Part shown: one piece after another, positions 1 to 9,500 of the stretch
Layout of the letters: every line of letters starts with the position of its first letter
How positions within the stretch are numbered: position 1 is the stretch's first letter
DNA from: CAVTWH01 sp963794685
Lineage (GTDB): Bacteria; Actinomycetota; Actinomycetes; Mycobacteriales; Micromonosporaceae
DNA length: 64,000 nt
Assembly: GCA_963794685.1 (NCBI GenBank)
Contig: CAWCFK010000019.1
Coordinates: 75,102 to 139,101 of the forward strand
Reading direction: 5' to 3'
Translations under genes and position numbers: made by a program
Notes under the pieces: model-generated
The model's database searches: none
What the model was told of the DNA's origin: nothing
What the model saw: the letters and a program-made list of their open reading frames with translations, nothing else

Positions 1-588
1 GGTGAGCATGCCATTGCCTTGCGGCGCGGGCAGTTCCCAGGTGGACGGGCCGCCACCGGCGAGGGTGACGTCGGCGACCAGGGCACACATCCGCCCGTCG
101 CGGCCGGCGAAGGTGATGCCGGATTGCTTGCGTACGAAGCTGTGCGCCCCGTCGCACCCGGCGAGATAGCCGGCTCGGTGGCCGTTGACGGTGACCCCGC
201 ACTTATGCTGGCTGAAGGAGGCGACCGGCTCGCCGTAACGGATGTCCACGCCCAGCGAGCGGGCCCAGTCCGCGAGGCGTTCCTCCACCCTGGCTTGGGG
301 AATGCCGATTTGGTACGGGTACGGCGTGTCCAGCGTCGAGTAGTCGAGCGGGATACCGGCGAAGTGACCGCCGGGTAGCAGCGCCGGCGCGACGGCCAGC
401 AGGTCGTCGAGCAGTCCGCGCGAGGCGAGCACCTCGGCCGAGCGGGGTTGCAGGTTGAGGGCTTTGGACTGGCTGGTGCGTGCGGCGAGGCCTTCCAGGA
501 CCATGACCTGGGCGTCGCCGAGAGCCAACTCGGCGGCGAGCATGAGCCCGGTGGGTCCAGCGCCCGCGACGATGACGTCGATGTTCAT
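1..588 (-). CDS. FAD-dependent aromatic-type monooxygenase, C-terminus outside window
   Basis: This is the N-terminal 196 residues of a PheA/TfdB-type (UbiH-like) flavin monooxygenase; the gene runs off the left edge. The ATG at 588 is preceded by a GAGAGGAA ribosome site. Residues 8-13 read GAGPTG, the Rossmann dinucleotide motif for the FAD ADP moiety. Near residues 155-162 GCDGAHSF is the DG motif that contacts FAD and NAD(P)H, followed by VRK as in this family. Such enzymes hydroxylate aromatic or polyketide substrates with NAD(P)H and O2. It is the last visible gene of an operon with the membrane protein and TetR gene upstream, so it probably detoxifies or modifies the small molecule sensed by that TetR; the substrate cannot be read from sequence. 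Confidence 0.85.
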   Translation of the reverse strand, partial: MNIDVIVAGAGPTGLMLAAELALGDAQVMVLEGLAARTSQSKALNLQPRSAEVLASRGLLDDLLAVAPALLPGGHFAGIPLDYSTLDTPYPYQIGIPQARVEERLADWARSLGVDIRYGEPVASFSQHKCGVTVNGHRAGYLAGCDGAHSFVRKQSGITFAGRDGRMCALVADVTLAGGGPSTWELPAPQGNGMLT

Positions 589-617
589 CGTGCACCTGTT
601 CCTCTCGGTCGGTGGGG

Positions 618-1277
618 TTAGGCCCGCAGGTTCGCCTTTTTGGTGTACCAGAGGTGGAAGATGCCGGTCGGGACGACGATCACCGGCCAGCTGGCGTTGA
701 GCACGGCGGGCGCGAGGTCCAGCGGCAGCAGGTAGGCGCCGATCAGGGTGACGAGGACGTTGAGCAGGCCGGCGCAGCCCCAGACGAAGGTGAGGACCCG
801 CATGCCATGGCGGAAGTCCCGGTCGTTGTCCCATTTGGACTCCCATTCCCGCAGGCCCTCGGGGCCGACCTTGGCCAGGACGAACGCGCGGTAGATGTAC
901 ATCGGTGCGGGTTTGCCGATCCAGACCGAGGCGAGGAGCCAGATCGCGACGAGGCCAAAGATCAGGCCGAGCCAGGCGTCGCGGATCAGCATGGTTCGGG
1001 CGTCGCCGGTCATGACGGAGATGGCGAGGCTGAGCGCGACGATGGAGATGACGAAAACGGCGAGCAGGTCGAGGGTGCGGGTGCGGACGAACTTGACGAT
1101 CACGGCGATCACCGGCACAACGCCGGAGAGCAGCAGCGACCACCATTGATCGACGCCGGCGGCCCGCAGCCCGTAGTACACGATGAGGGGAAGCGCGAAG
1201 TCGACGAACATTTGCATGAACAGGCCGGCGCGGGTAGGCGCCGCGGCGCGGGTGGGAGTTCCGGCGTCGATACTCAT
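618..1277 (-). CDS. VC0807-like integral membrane protein
   Basis: This is a 219-residue polytopic membrane protein with about six hydrophobic segments: roughly residues 25-45, 48-65, 72-90, 100-120, 160-180 and 190-210. A polar cytoplasmic loop at about 125-155 is rich in R, E, K and W. The pattern resembles the VC0807 family of small membrane proteins of unknown function. Its ATG overlaps the TetR stop codon (ATGA), so the two are translationally coupled, and the monooxygenase follows 29 bases downstream. A role in export or membrane tolerance of the TetR ligand is inference. Confidence 0.75.
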   Translation of the reverse strand: MSIDAGTPTRAAAPTRAGLFMQMFVDFALPLIVYYGLRAAGVDQWWSLLLSGVVPVIAVIVKFVRTRTLDLLAVFVISIVALSLAISVMTGDARTMLIRDAWLGLIFGLVAIWLLASVWIGKPAPMYIYRAFVLAKVGPEGLREWESKWDNDRDFRHGMRVLTFVWGCAGLLNVLVTLIGAYLLPLDLAPAVLNASWPVIVVPTGIFHLWYTKKANLRA

Positions 1278-1873
1278 GACGAATGGTCCTTCCGGGTGGC
1301 AAGGCTGAACAGGGCGATCAACTCGGTGGCGTAGGCGTAGGGGTCAAGGTCGGGGATCGAGGCGGCGGCGTCGATGGCGGCACGGATCGTTACCGCCATC
1401 ACGGTGGGTTCGAAGGCGCGGAAGTCGCCGGCCGCCTGACCCTCGCGGAACATGGCGACGAGCCGGGTGATCGGATCGTCGGCGTCGGCGGGCCGCACCA
1501 GCGGGGTGCCGTCCTCGGCTCGGGCGTTCGCCGCGATTTCGATCACCGCACGGATGGCGGTGGGGTGTTCGGCGATGAACCCCAGATTGGACTCGATGTA
1601 GACGGCCAGCAGCTGCTGGTGCCCTTCGACGACGCGCAGCCGCTTGCCCATGTAGTCGGCCGCCTCGGTGAGCACGGCGTCGACGACGGCTCGGACCAGC
1701 TCGGCCTTGTCGTCGAAATGGTAGGAAATAAGCCGAGTGCTGCTGATGCCGGCCCGCTTGGCGATCCGGGCAAACGAGGCGTTGCCGTAGCCCAGCTCCG
1801 CGATGGTGTCGATCGCGGCGGTGATGATCTGTGCCCGTCGAGCGCTGGCCGTCACGGTATCGTTTACTCGCAT
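1274..1873 (-). CDS. TetR/AcrR family transcriptional repressor
   Basis: This is an approximately 200-residue TetR-family regulator. The N-terminal HTH spans about residues 10-55: ARRAQIITAAIDTIAELGYG is helix 1, then the recognition part FARIAKRAGISSTRLISYHF. The C-terminal helical ligand domain is unassigned. I chose the ATG at 1873 because the family normally has about ten residues before the HTH; the open frame extends 12 codons further upstream, and a GTG two codons downstream is also possible. The start codon lies inside a palindromic operator, which predicts strong autorepression and perhaps a leaderless transcript. It is the first gene of the operon with the membrane protein and the FAD monooxygenase. 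Confidence 0.88.
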   Translation of the reverse strand: MRVNDTVTASARRAQIITAAIDTIAELGYGNASFARIAKRAGISSTRLISYHFDDKAELVRAVVDAVLTEAADYMGKRLRVVEGHQQLLAVYIESNLGFIAEHPTAIRAVIEIAANARAEDGTPLVRPADADDPITRLVAMFREGQAAGDFRAFEPTVMAVTIRAAIDAAASIPDLDPYAYATELIALFSLATRKDHSS

Positions 1874-1899
1874 GAGTAATTTTTTACTCGAACGAGTAA
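1864..1899. promoter_or_regulatory. Two tandem 16-bp TetR operators
   Basis: TTACTCG-CA-TGAGTAA lies at 1864-1879 (one arm mismatch) and TTACTCG-AA-CGAGTAA at 1884-1899 (perfect 7-bp arms). They are spaced exactly 20 bp centre to centre, two helical turns, so two dimers would bind the same DNA face. The first overlaps the tetR start codon. The size and symmetry match typical TetR-family operators, and the natural ligand is the adjacent TetR protein. Confidence 0.8.
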
Positions 1900-2047
1900 C
1901 AGATGTCAAGCAGGGGAGACATCGCCGGCCGCCTCGGGTCGCTCGATCATGATCTGATGATCACCACCCTGCCGGAGAAGATCCACGACGACGGTTCCTG
2001 CGGCGCCGGGCGGTATCGTGCCGCCCGGCACCGAAGACGCAAGACCT

Positions 2048-3334
2048 TCACTCGGCGGCGGGTGGGAGCCCTCGCATCGCCCGCAGCGGGGAGAAGAACA
2101 TTGGCAGCCAGGCCGCCGAGAGCCCGATCGCGGCCACCCAGAGCGCCGGCCGGATGCCCGCGTACTGCCCGATGAAGCCGGCCACCGCCGCGCCCACCGC
2201 CAGCGCCCCGGTCATCAGAAAACGCGTCGTCGCGTTCATCCGGCTCAGCAGCCGGTCCGGGGTGACCCGCTGCCGGATGCTGACCAGCAGCACGTTGTTC
2301 ATCCCGATCCGGTAGGTCAGCGCCAGCCAGCCGCACATCGCGACCCACTTCAACGCCCCGCCGTCGATGAACGGCACCAGCAGCCCGAACGGCATCACCA
2401 CCAGCCCGGCGATCCACAGCACCCGGCCGTAGCCGAACCGGTCGGACAGCCGCTTCGCGGTGACCGACCCGAGCAGCACACCGAACCCGCCGAACGTGAA
2501 GAACAGGCCCAGCTCGCCGTCCGAGAGGTTCAGCTCGCGCTTGTACATCAGCGGCATCGTGATGATCGCGATCTGGATGAACAGGTTCGTCCCGGCACCG
2601 ACCATCGCGATCGGCCGCAACAGCGGATGCCCGAAGACGAAACCCACTCCCTCCCGGATCTCGCTGAACAGCGGCGCCTTCATCCGACGTTCCGGCTCCG
2701 ACTCGCGCTTACGGATTCGGGCCACGAACAGCCCGGACCACAGGAACGTCAGCGCGTCGATCAGGATCGCGAACGGCGCGGAGAACACCTGCACCAGGTA
2801 ACCGGCCGCGCTCGGGCCGGCCACCTGCGCGGCCGCGTCCCAGCTCTGCAGCTTGCCGTTGGCGTCGGCCAGCCGGTCCCGGCCGACCAGCGCCGGCAGG
2901 TAGCTCTGCACCGCGATGTCGAAGAACAGCGTCGCAAGACCGGCCGCCAACACCACCACGTAGAGCTGCCAGATGGTCAGCAGATTCAGCGCCCACGCCG
3001 CGGCCACCGAGCCGAACAGCACCGCCCGGGCCAGGTCGGCGGCCACCATCACGCCGCGCCGCCGGACCCGGTCCAGCCACGCCCCGGCCGGCAGCCCGAC
3101 CAGCAGGAACGCGATCGTCTTGAGCCCGCCCAGCACGCCGACTTGCAGCGGCGTCGCGCTTAGCACGGTCACCGCCAGCAGCGGTACGGCCAGGAAGCTG
3201 ATCTGCGTCCCGGTCGTGCTGACCGCCGCGGCCAGGAAGAGGTTGCGAAAGCCCTGTTCGGACAGGATTGACCGGGCCCGGGTGGGTGGCCCGGCGGTGG
3301 TCGAGATGGTCAGATCGGGCGCCTGCGTGGACAC
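2048..3334 (-). CDS. MFS transporter, EntS-like (MFS_3) exporter
   Basis: This is a 428-residue major-facilitator protein with twelve predicted membrane helices. The loop between helices 2 and 3 carries GAWLDRVRRRGVMVAADLAR, the form of MFS motif A typical of the MFS_3/EntS-like branch (siderophore, macrolide and other drug exporters). The GTG at 3334 is chosen because AAGGAGG lies six bases upstream; the open frame continues 23 codons further without a ribosome site. It stands alone with the decayed aldo-keto reductase behind it. Substrate is unknown; export of a small amphiphile is the family expectation. Confidence 0.88.
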   Translation of the reverse strand: MSTQAPDLTISTTAGPPTRARSILSEQGFRNLFLAAAVSTTGTQISFLAVPLLAVTVLSATPLQVGVLGGLKTIAFLLVGLPAGAWLDRVRRRGVMVAADLARAVLFGSVAAAWALNLLTIWQLYVVVLAAGLATLFFDIAVQSYLPALVGRDRLADANGKLQSWDAAAQVAGPSAAGYLVQVFSAPFAILIDALTFLWSGLFVARIRKRESEPERRMKAPLFSEIREGVGFVFGHPLLRPIAMVGAGTNLFIQIAIITMPLMYKRELNLSDGELGLFFTFGGFGVLLGSVTAKRLSDRFGYGRVLWIAGLVVMPFGLLVPFIDGGALKWVAMCGWLALTYRIGMNNVLLVSIRQRVTPDRLLSRMNATTRFLMTGALAVGAAVAGFIGQYAGIRPALWVAAIGLSAAWLPMFFSPLRAMRGLPPAAE

Positions 3335-3368
3335 GTCCGGCCTCCTTCGTGGGATGCGCCGGCCGTCC

Positions 3369-3950
3369 TCAGACGAGCCGGGAGAGCGTCGCGAACGCCG
3401 CATCCGGCAGTTCGAGGTCGGCGGCGGCGAGGTTCTCCTCCAGGTGCGCCGCCGAACTGGTGCCCGGGATCGGGGTGATCACCTGTGCAGCGCAGCAGCC
3501 AGGCCAGCGAGACCTGCGCCGGGTGGCGCCCAACTGGGCGGCGACGGTGTCGACCGAACCGCCGGGGCGCGCGTGCCGGCCGGCGGCCAGCGGCAGCCAC
3601 GGGATGAACGCGATGTTCTCCCGCACGCAGTAGCCCACGACCGCCTCGTGCCGCCGGTCGGTGAGGTTGTAGAGATTCTGCACGCAGGCCACCTCGACGA
3701 TCCGGCGCGCCGCGGTGAGCTGCTCAACGGTGACCTCGGACAGACCGACGTGACCCACCTTGCCGTCATCCCTCAGCTGCTTCAGCGCCGAACCGGTCCT
3801 CAGCCGGCACCTTCGGGTCGATCCGGTGCAGCTGGAACAGGTCGAGGCATTCCAGCGGCAACCGGCGCAGGCTCAACTCGGCCTGCTGGCGCAGATACTC
3901 CGGCCGGCCCAGCGGCTGCCAGAGGTCCCGGCTCGGCCGGGACTGCCAAG
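3369..3950 (-). pseudogene. Aldo/keto reductase remnant, 5'-truncated and frameshifted
   Basis: About 190 codons of the C-terminal two thirds of an NADPH-dependent aldo/keto reductase can be read in pieces. One frame gives GRPEYLRQQAELSLRRL and LDLFQLHRIDPKVPAEDRFG. After a 2-base loss near 3785 the next frame gives ALKQLRDDGKVGHVGLSEV and VACVQNLYNLTDRR. PAQVSLAWLLR is in a third frame near 3500-3530, and IPGTSSAAHLEENLAAADLE returns to the former frame. The first ~100 residues, with the catalytic Asp/Tyr/Lys region, are absent and upstream DNA does not supply them, so this is a true relic rather than only a sequencing slip. Confidence 0.75.
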
Positions 3951-4009
3951 GCTCCGGCGTTCATCCCGAAGTGGGCAGCACCGTTTCGGACCGTGTCGTT
4001 TCGGTCGGT

Positions 4010-4201
4010 CTAGGTTGTCGGCGACGACGCCCGGTCGAGGTGGGCGCGCCCGAGCCGGTATGCCTCGAAAAGATCATCGCCCCGTTACTCGCTGGCCGCG
4101 AGACCGGCCAGGTGCTGATCGGCGTTCACCGCGACGGTCGCCTCCAGGGATCGAAACAGCGGGGCGTCGGACATCGAGTCCCCGTATGCCATCCAGATCA
4201 G
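4010..4201 (-). pseudogene. HAD-superfamily phosphatase C-terminal remnant
   Basis: The minus strand encodes MAYGDSMSDAPLFRSLEATV and then NADQHLAGLAASE, the GDSxSD motif IV and tail of a HAD hydrolase. An in-frame TAA at 4085-4087 (probably a former Tyr codon) is followed by RGDDLFEAYRLGRAHLDRAS and a TAG at 4010. The catalytic DxDxT half is missing upstream. It abuts the truncated aldo/keto reductase, so both seem to have lost their 5' halves in this interval. Confidence 0.65.
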
Positions 4202-4419
4202 CCGCGCCCAACTTCTGGCCGCCCTCGTGACCGACGCCAAAACAGACGGCCGGACACTCGCCGCCATCGCCCGCCGCTACCTGCGCCGCCCCGCAGGTGG
4301 CCTCGGGCAAACAGACACCACCGACGATCGTCTTCCCACAGTTCGCCGGCCCGGTCCACGCCGACGGTGATCTGCATCTGGCCGCGCAGCCGGTGCTGGC
4401 AGACCTCATCGAGCACTAA
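4190..4419 (+). pseudogene. Unrecognised short coding relic, two frames
   Basis: Reading plus-strand DNA gives ISRAQLLAALVTDAKTDGRT followed by LAAIARRYLRR. After a frame change near 4310 it reads TIVFPQFAGPVHADGDLHLA followed by AQPVLADLIEH and TAA at 4417-4419. The composition is protein-like (amphipathic helix, then an acidic end), but I do not recognise the family. It lies between two other relics and tRNA genes. It could also be chance coding on the strand opposite the HAD remnant, hence the low confidence. Confidence 0.3.
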
Positions 4420-4575
4420 CCGGCAGCCCAACCTGAATCGCCGTGATCATGGACTGCGTAAGACCGCTCCAGCCACCCACGGCCAGCGGTCCGACGGCCG
4501 GCGTCCGAATCTGACCGCCCGCGGGCGTTACCGGGGGGTTTTCGGGGGGCAGTTCAAAACCGCATAGACAGAGAT

Positions 4576-4611
4576 GAAGCCCTGATCAGCGTTGCCGCTG
4601 GTCAGGGCTTC
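4576..4611 (-). terminator. Hairpin terminator downstream of tRNA-Arg
   Basis: GAAGCCCTGA (4576-4585) pairs perfectly with TCAGGGCTTC (4602-4611) around a 16-base loop. It lies 5-40 bases beyond the CCA end of tRNA-Arg in the direction of transcription. Confidence 0.7.
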
Positions 4612-4618
4612 TGCCTGG

Positions 4619-4691
4619 TGCGCCCGAAGGGATTCGAACCCCTAACCTTCTGATCCGTAGTCAGATGCTCTATCCGTTGAGCTACGGGCGC
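4619..4691 (-). tRNA. tRNA-Arg (anticodon ACG)
   Basis: A 73-base cloverleaf starts GCGCCCGTAGCTCAACGG. The anticodon stem is TCTGA/TCAGA with loop CTACGGA (anticodon ACG), the T-arm contains GGTTCGAATCC, and the acceptor 3' strand is GGGCGC with discriminator A. CCA is encoded immediately after (4618-4616). Confidence 0.95.
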
Positions 4692-4724
4692 AGTGCTTGG
4701 CCAGTGTACACACTGGGTGAAGCG

Positions 4725-4815
4725 CGGAGGCTCCGGGATTCGAACCCGGGAGGGGCTTTAAGACCCCAACCGCATTAGCAGTGCGGCGCCATAGACCGAA
4801 CTAGGCGAAGCCTCC
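4725..4815 (-). tRNA. tRNA-Ser (anticodon GCT)
   Basis: A class II tRNA of 91 bases begins GGAGGCTTCGCCTAGTTCGG. The anticodon loop is CTGCTAA (anticodon GCT). The long variable arm GGGGTCTTAAAGCCCC is the serine hallmark. The acceptor GCCTCC is followed by discriminator G, and CCA is not encoded. It is 33 bases upstream of tRNA-Arg, so the two may be co-transcribed. Confidence 0.95.
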
Positions 4816-4986
4816 CATGACAGCCCCGAGGAGCCATCGCCGGTCGAGGATACAGGTACGGCGGCGGGAGCAGCAAAGCGGAATCATCGGGTACGCCTTC
4901 GCATCCCTTTTGCCTGGTTTGTAGACGTCCCGCGCGAGGGTCGGCGGGCCCGAATCCGGTGCCGGGCGGAGTGCGCCGCCAGTGGC

Positions 4987-4992
4987 TAGGCT
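4987..4992 (+). promoter_or_regulatory. -10 element TAGGCT for a leaderless start
   Basis: TAGGCT fits the actinobacterial TANNNT -10 consensus and ends six bases before the ATG at 4999, with no Shine-Dalgarno sequence between. This predicts transcription starting at or next to the A of ATG. The same hexamer occurs 8 bases before the ATG at 17585. Confidence 0.5.
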
Positions 4993-4998
4993 CCGCAC

Positions 4999-6450
4999 AT
5001 GGACAAGGACAGCCAACCGGCCGGGCGGGCGCCGGCGCACCGGCGCCCGACGCAACCCGCCGCGAAGCCGCCCGCCGCGATCTTCATCGAGCCACAGCTC
5101 CCGCCGCCCGCCGACCCCGCTGACGCCGCGCTCCAGACGTCCGCGACGGCAGCCACATCCTCGACCATCGGCAACCGGCACACCGTCGACCCGCCCGAGC
5201 AGCCGATCACCCCCGCCAACGATCCCCCGACGACCAAGGTCACCAGGCCCGTCACGGCCTCCCGGCCCGACACGGCCACCAGGTCCGTCAAAGCCACCAG
5301 GCCCGGCACGGCCACCCGGCCGGTCAAGGCCACCGGGTCGGCATCGATCGAGGCAGCCGGACCGGCGCCGGTCACGAGCCCGCCCGACGAGCCCGAGACC
5401 GCAGCCGACCACCCCCCAGCCGCCGGCTCCACCGCCGAGAGCAGCACGACCGCTGGGAGCACCACGACGGTGGCGAGCGCCGAAATCGCCGGCAGGACCA
5501 CCAGCAATGGGCGCGTTCGGACGGCGAAGCCGGCGAAGAAGGCAGCTGCGCGCAGGTCCGCCACGCCGACGGGTACTGCGGCGCCGGCCAGCCGAGCGCC
5601 GGCGGACGAAGCCGCGGCGCCGGCGGCCGTTGCCCGCTCAGCGAGTGCCCCGGCGAAGAAGGCGGCCCGGAAACGGGCCGTCCCCGCGCAGGTACAGCCC
5701 GAGCCCGAGCCCGGACACGATCCGGAGCCGGTCGCGCGGGTCGCCGACACAACCGCAGGCCCGCAGCCACCGCAGGACCGGGTGGCGACCGGGTCGGGTA
5801 CGGACGGCACGTTGTGGCAGCGGGTACTGGCGCGGCCGGAATACGCCGCCGAGGTGCTGGCGTTGGCGGCGGTACGGCGACTGGGGCCGCCGATCGCCCG
5901 GGAGGCCGAGTGGCTGCGCGCCACGTACCCGCACGCGGGTGCTGCCGCGCTGGCCCGCTACGTCCAGCGCCGGCAGGTACGCCGGGCCGGGTACGCCGCG
6001 CTGCTGGGTACCGCGGCCGGTCTCGTCGCCCCGGCCGCCCGACTGGCTGCGGTGCTGTACTGCCAGGGGCAGCTCATCCTGGGTACCGCCGCCGCCTTCG
6101 GGCTCGACCCCACTGACCCGGACCGGGCCGCTGAGCTGCTGACCATTCTGGCCGTACGGCCGAGTGTTGAGCAGGCCCGCTCGGCGATAGCGGCGGCCGA
6201 CGCGCCGGCGGACCAGACGTCCGGCGACGGCGGAAGCACGGACCGGTGGCGCGCCGGTTGGCGGGTAGCCCGGCTGGCGGGGACGGTACGGCTGGGCGGC
6301 GACCGGCTGGGCGGCGCGGCGGCGCTGCGACTGCTGAGCGGACGCCGGCTGACGGGTGCGGCGCGGTTGCTGGCGGCGGTGTCGGTGGACACCGCGAGCC
6401 TGGAGCGCACCGCGCGGCGCGCGGACACGTTCTACCGCGCCATCGCCTGA
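4999..6450 (+). CDS. Ala/Pro/Thr-rich protein with helical EcsC-like C-terminus
   Basis: This is a 483-residue protein of two halves. Residues 1-265 are low complexity, rich in A, P, T, K and R, with AKKAA-type lysine patches like histone-H1-like tails, and are probably disordered. From about 270 a folded region begins: LWQRVLARPEYAAEVLALAA, then hydrophobic helices YAALLGTAAGLVAPAARLAA and LILGTAAAFGLDPTDPDRAA. The FGLDPTDPDRAAELL segment resembles EcsC-type proteins (weak similarity by eye). Function is unknown; membrane association of the C-terminus is plausible. It is monocistronic, probably leaderless, and convergent with the subtilase gene. Confidence 0.8.
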   Translation: MDKDSQPAGRAPAHRRPTQPAAKPPAAIFIEPQLPPPADPADAALQTSATAATSSTIGNRHTVDPPEQPITPANDPPTTKVTRPVTASRPDTATRSVKATRPGTATRPVKATGSASIEAAGPAPVTSPPDEPETAADHPPAAGSTAESSTTAGSTTTVASAEIAGRTTSNGRVRTAKPAKKAAARRSATPTGTAAPASRAPADEAAAPAAVARSASAPAKKAARKRAVPAQVQPEPEPGHDPEPVARVADTTAGPQPPQDRVATGSGTDGTLWQRVLARPEYAAEVLALAAVRRLGPPIAREAEWLRATYPHAGAAALARYVQRRQVRRAGYAALLGTAAGLVAPAARLAAVLYCQGQLILGTAAAFGLDPTDPDRAAELLTILAVRPSVEQARSAIAAADAPADQTSGDGGSTDRWRAGWRVARLAGTVRLGGDRLGGAAALRLLSGRRLTGAARLLAAVSVDTASLERTARRADTFYRAIA

Positions 6451-6531
6451 CGCCGTCCCGCCACGAGCATCGGCGGCCCCGGCCTGGCCGCGGACAACCG
6501 CCCGTGGGACTGGGTTGAGCCGCGGACAGCA

Positions 6532-6566
6532 CAGCGCCCCGGTGCCGGACGGCGACCGGGGCGCTG
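6532..6566. terminator. Bidirectional hairpin between convergent genes
   Basis: CAGCGCCCCGGT (6532-6543) pairs perfectly with ACCGGGGCGCTG (6555-6566) around an 11-base loop. It lies between the convergent stop codons at 6450 and 6577 and can serve both genes. Confidence 0.75.
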
Positions 6567-6576
6567 CGCTGAGGTG

Positions 6577-9500
6577 TTACGCGTTGACCGAGATCAGCGT
6601 TCCACCGATGACGGCGGTTCCGTTGCCGAAGAGCACCGCACCCAGGTAGTGCGAGCCGGCGGTCAGACCGGACCAGCTGGCGGTCACCGTGGCGGTACCC
6701 GCCGAGGTGACCGACTGGCTGGCCGGGGTGACCGTCAGGTTGCCGACCGCCGAGCTACCGACCTGGAAGTCGTAGCCCTTCACGGTCAGCGGTGAGGTGG
6801 CGCCGGCCGGATTGGCGTACAGGTTGACGAACACCACGTAGGTGCCCGGCCCGACGTCCACCGACTCCTCCGCCGTCCCACCTGCGCTGAGCACCACGTT
6901 CGCCACGTCGAGCGAACCGTTGGCCAGCTTCGGGTAGGCGAACAGGTCGATGTCGGTACCGGCCGCGTAGTCGCTGTCGAAGGTGGCGAACCGGCCCACG
7001 ACCGCGGTGTCCGGCACCGTCACCTCGAAGGACAGGGTGTCCCCGTCGGCAACCGGAGCTGTCGACGTGAACGTGCCGACCACCAGCGAGGCGCTGTGCG
7101 GTGTACCGGCGACGAGGCCTGCCGCCGTGGCGGTCAGCGTGCCGGCGTACCCGCTGGTCACAGCGATCGCCTTGGCACCGCTCACGCCGGTACCGGTGAC
7201 CTCGACCGGTGCCGCCAGGGCCACCGGGTTGACCGCGATCACGCTGCGCACCGTGCGCGGCGCGTATGGGTTGACCCAGGTGAGCGAGCCGAAGGCGTAC
7301 TGCTCCAGCGGCGCCGCGTTGGTCCGGGTGATGGTCACCGAGAAGGTCTTGGACTCGCCGGGGTTGAGCTCCAGGTGGTTGGGGACCACCTTGACCTTGA
7401 ACCCGGCCGGGGCCTTGACGTCGGCGTTGTAGTAGCTGCGGTAAGGATCGACGTTGGTCACCGTACGGGTGACGGTGACCGCGCCGGTGACGTCACCGAC
7501 GGCGATGTTGGGCTGGTTCAGCTGGCTCGGCTTGATCGACCCGTAGGTCGGGCAGTACGGGGCGACGCTGGGGTCGTCCGGCGAGATGTTGCAGAGGTAG
7601 CGGATCCAGTCCACCGGGCCGGAGTCGTACACCAGGCCCGGGGTGAACGCCCCGGCCGGGTTGACCTCGCCGGAACCCATGTCGAACGGAGTGGCGTTGA
7701 CCGATCCGTTCTTGATCGGGTTGCCCTTGTTGGTCAGCGCCGACGCGGTGGTCATGATCGCCGACTTGACCGCCATCGGCGACCAGTCCTGGTGCTTGCT
7801 GATGATGAGTGCGGCCACCCCGGCGATGTGCGGGCTGGCCATCGAGGTACCGGATTCGATGTTGTAGTTGTTTCCGGCCATCGCCGGCGAGACAGCCGCG
7901 ACCACGTCCACGCCGGGCGCCATCACGTCCGGCTTGAGCAGGCCGCCACCACTGGACAGCGACGGTCCCCGGCTGGAGAAGCCGGCCACCGACGGTGCCT
8001 CCACCAGCGGGGTGGAGAACGCCGACAGACTCGCGGTCGGGTTGGCGGTGTTGGCGATGTACGCCTTGACCAGCGCGCCCTCGGTGGTGTCCAGGTGGAC
8101 GGTGGGTACCGAGTGGAAGTCGGCGTTCTGGGTGTTGGTGGACGCGTTCCACAGCACCATGCCGACACCGCCGGCGGCCTTGACCGCGGCGCTCTTCTCG
8201 ACCCGGTCGTAGACGCCGCGTTGACAGAGCACGATCTTGCCGGTCACCTTGGCCGGATCAAGCGAGCCGAGGTGGCACAGCGTCGCGTCGGACACGGTGG
8301 CTCCGGCGATGGCGACGTTCGCCGAGTCCACCAGCGGCGAGCTCGGTACCGCGTCACCCAGGCCGATGCCGGTGTAGGTCGCGCCGTTGCCGAGGGTCAC
8401 CGACTTGGTGAAGGCGCGGTTGTACGTTCCGGCCGCGACGGTGGTCTCGAACGGCATCGCGTTGTCCACCGTCGAAGCGCCCGGTCCGGCGTTGCCGGCG
8501 GCCGCGGCGACGAAGACGTTGGCCGCGGCGGCGTTGAAGAACGAAATCTCGACCGGGGACACCGAGTCCTCGTCGTCACCGATCGAGTAGTTGAGGACGT
8601 CGACGCCGTCCTTCGTGGCCTTGTCGATGGCCGCAACGATGTCGGTGCCGGTGCCACCGGCCGTGGTGGAAGCGCCCGGCGAGGCCGGGGCGCGCTCGAA
8701 GAGCACCTTGTAGACCGCGAGCCGGGCGCCGGGGGCCACACCCTCGACGTCACCGAAGTCCTCGCCGTTGATGACGGCGTGGTCGACGTGCACACCGGCG
8801 GCGGTGCTCGCGGTGTGCGAGCCGTGGCCGTCGTAGTCGCGCGGCGAGGCGAACTCGTTGACGTTGGCCAACGGCTGGTGCTGCACCTGGTACTGGTAGT
8901 TGAACCACTGCGCGCCGATCACCTTGCTGTTGCAGGTGACCGGGTGTGCCGGGTCGGCGCCCGCGTCACAGCTACCGTGCCACTTGGCGGCGATCGTCGC
9001 GTCGTCGGCCCGGGGCTGGTGCAGCGCCGCGAAGCTGGGGCTCTCCGGCCAGAAGCCGGTGTCCAGGATGCCGATGATGACGCCCTGACCCGCCAGCTTG
9101 TCGCTGCCGAACTGCTTCTTCCACACCCCGCCGGCGCCGGTGAGGCCCAGGTAGTCGGGGGTGGCCGGGGTCCGCACGGTGTACTCGCGGTCCTTCCAGA
9201 CCTGTTTGACTCCGTCGACGCTCTTGAGCTTGGCCGCCTGGGCGACGGTGAGGGCCACCGCGACACCGTTGAACGCGGTGTCGTACTGGTAGGCGATCTT
9301 CTTGGTGTCCGCCCCGACCTTCGCCAGTGCGTCCCTCTGCTTGGCCTTGAGGTGCTTGCCGTAGTTGTCGGCGGCCGGGGTATGGGCGTTGAGCTTGGCG
9401 CCCTTGGCGGGCTTGGTTGCGGTGAACCCGGATTCGGTGCCCGCGTAGGTGGTCAGCGGTTCACCGTTGAGCTGGACGATGTACATGGCAGTGGGGCCGG

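Noticed and set aside
4619..4815. tRNA pair as the end of an integrated element
   Set aside because: No integrase gene and no repeated tRNA 3' end was found nearby; only old gene relics.
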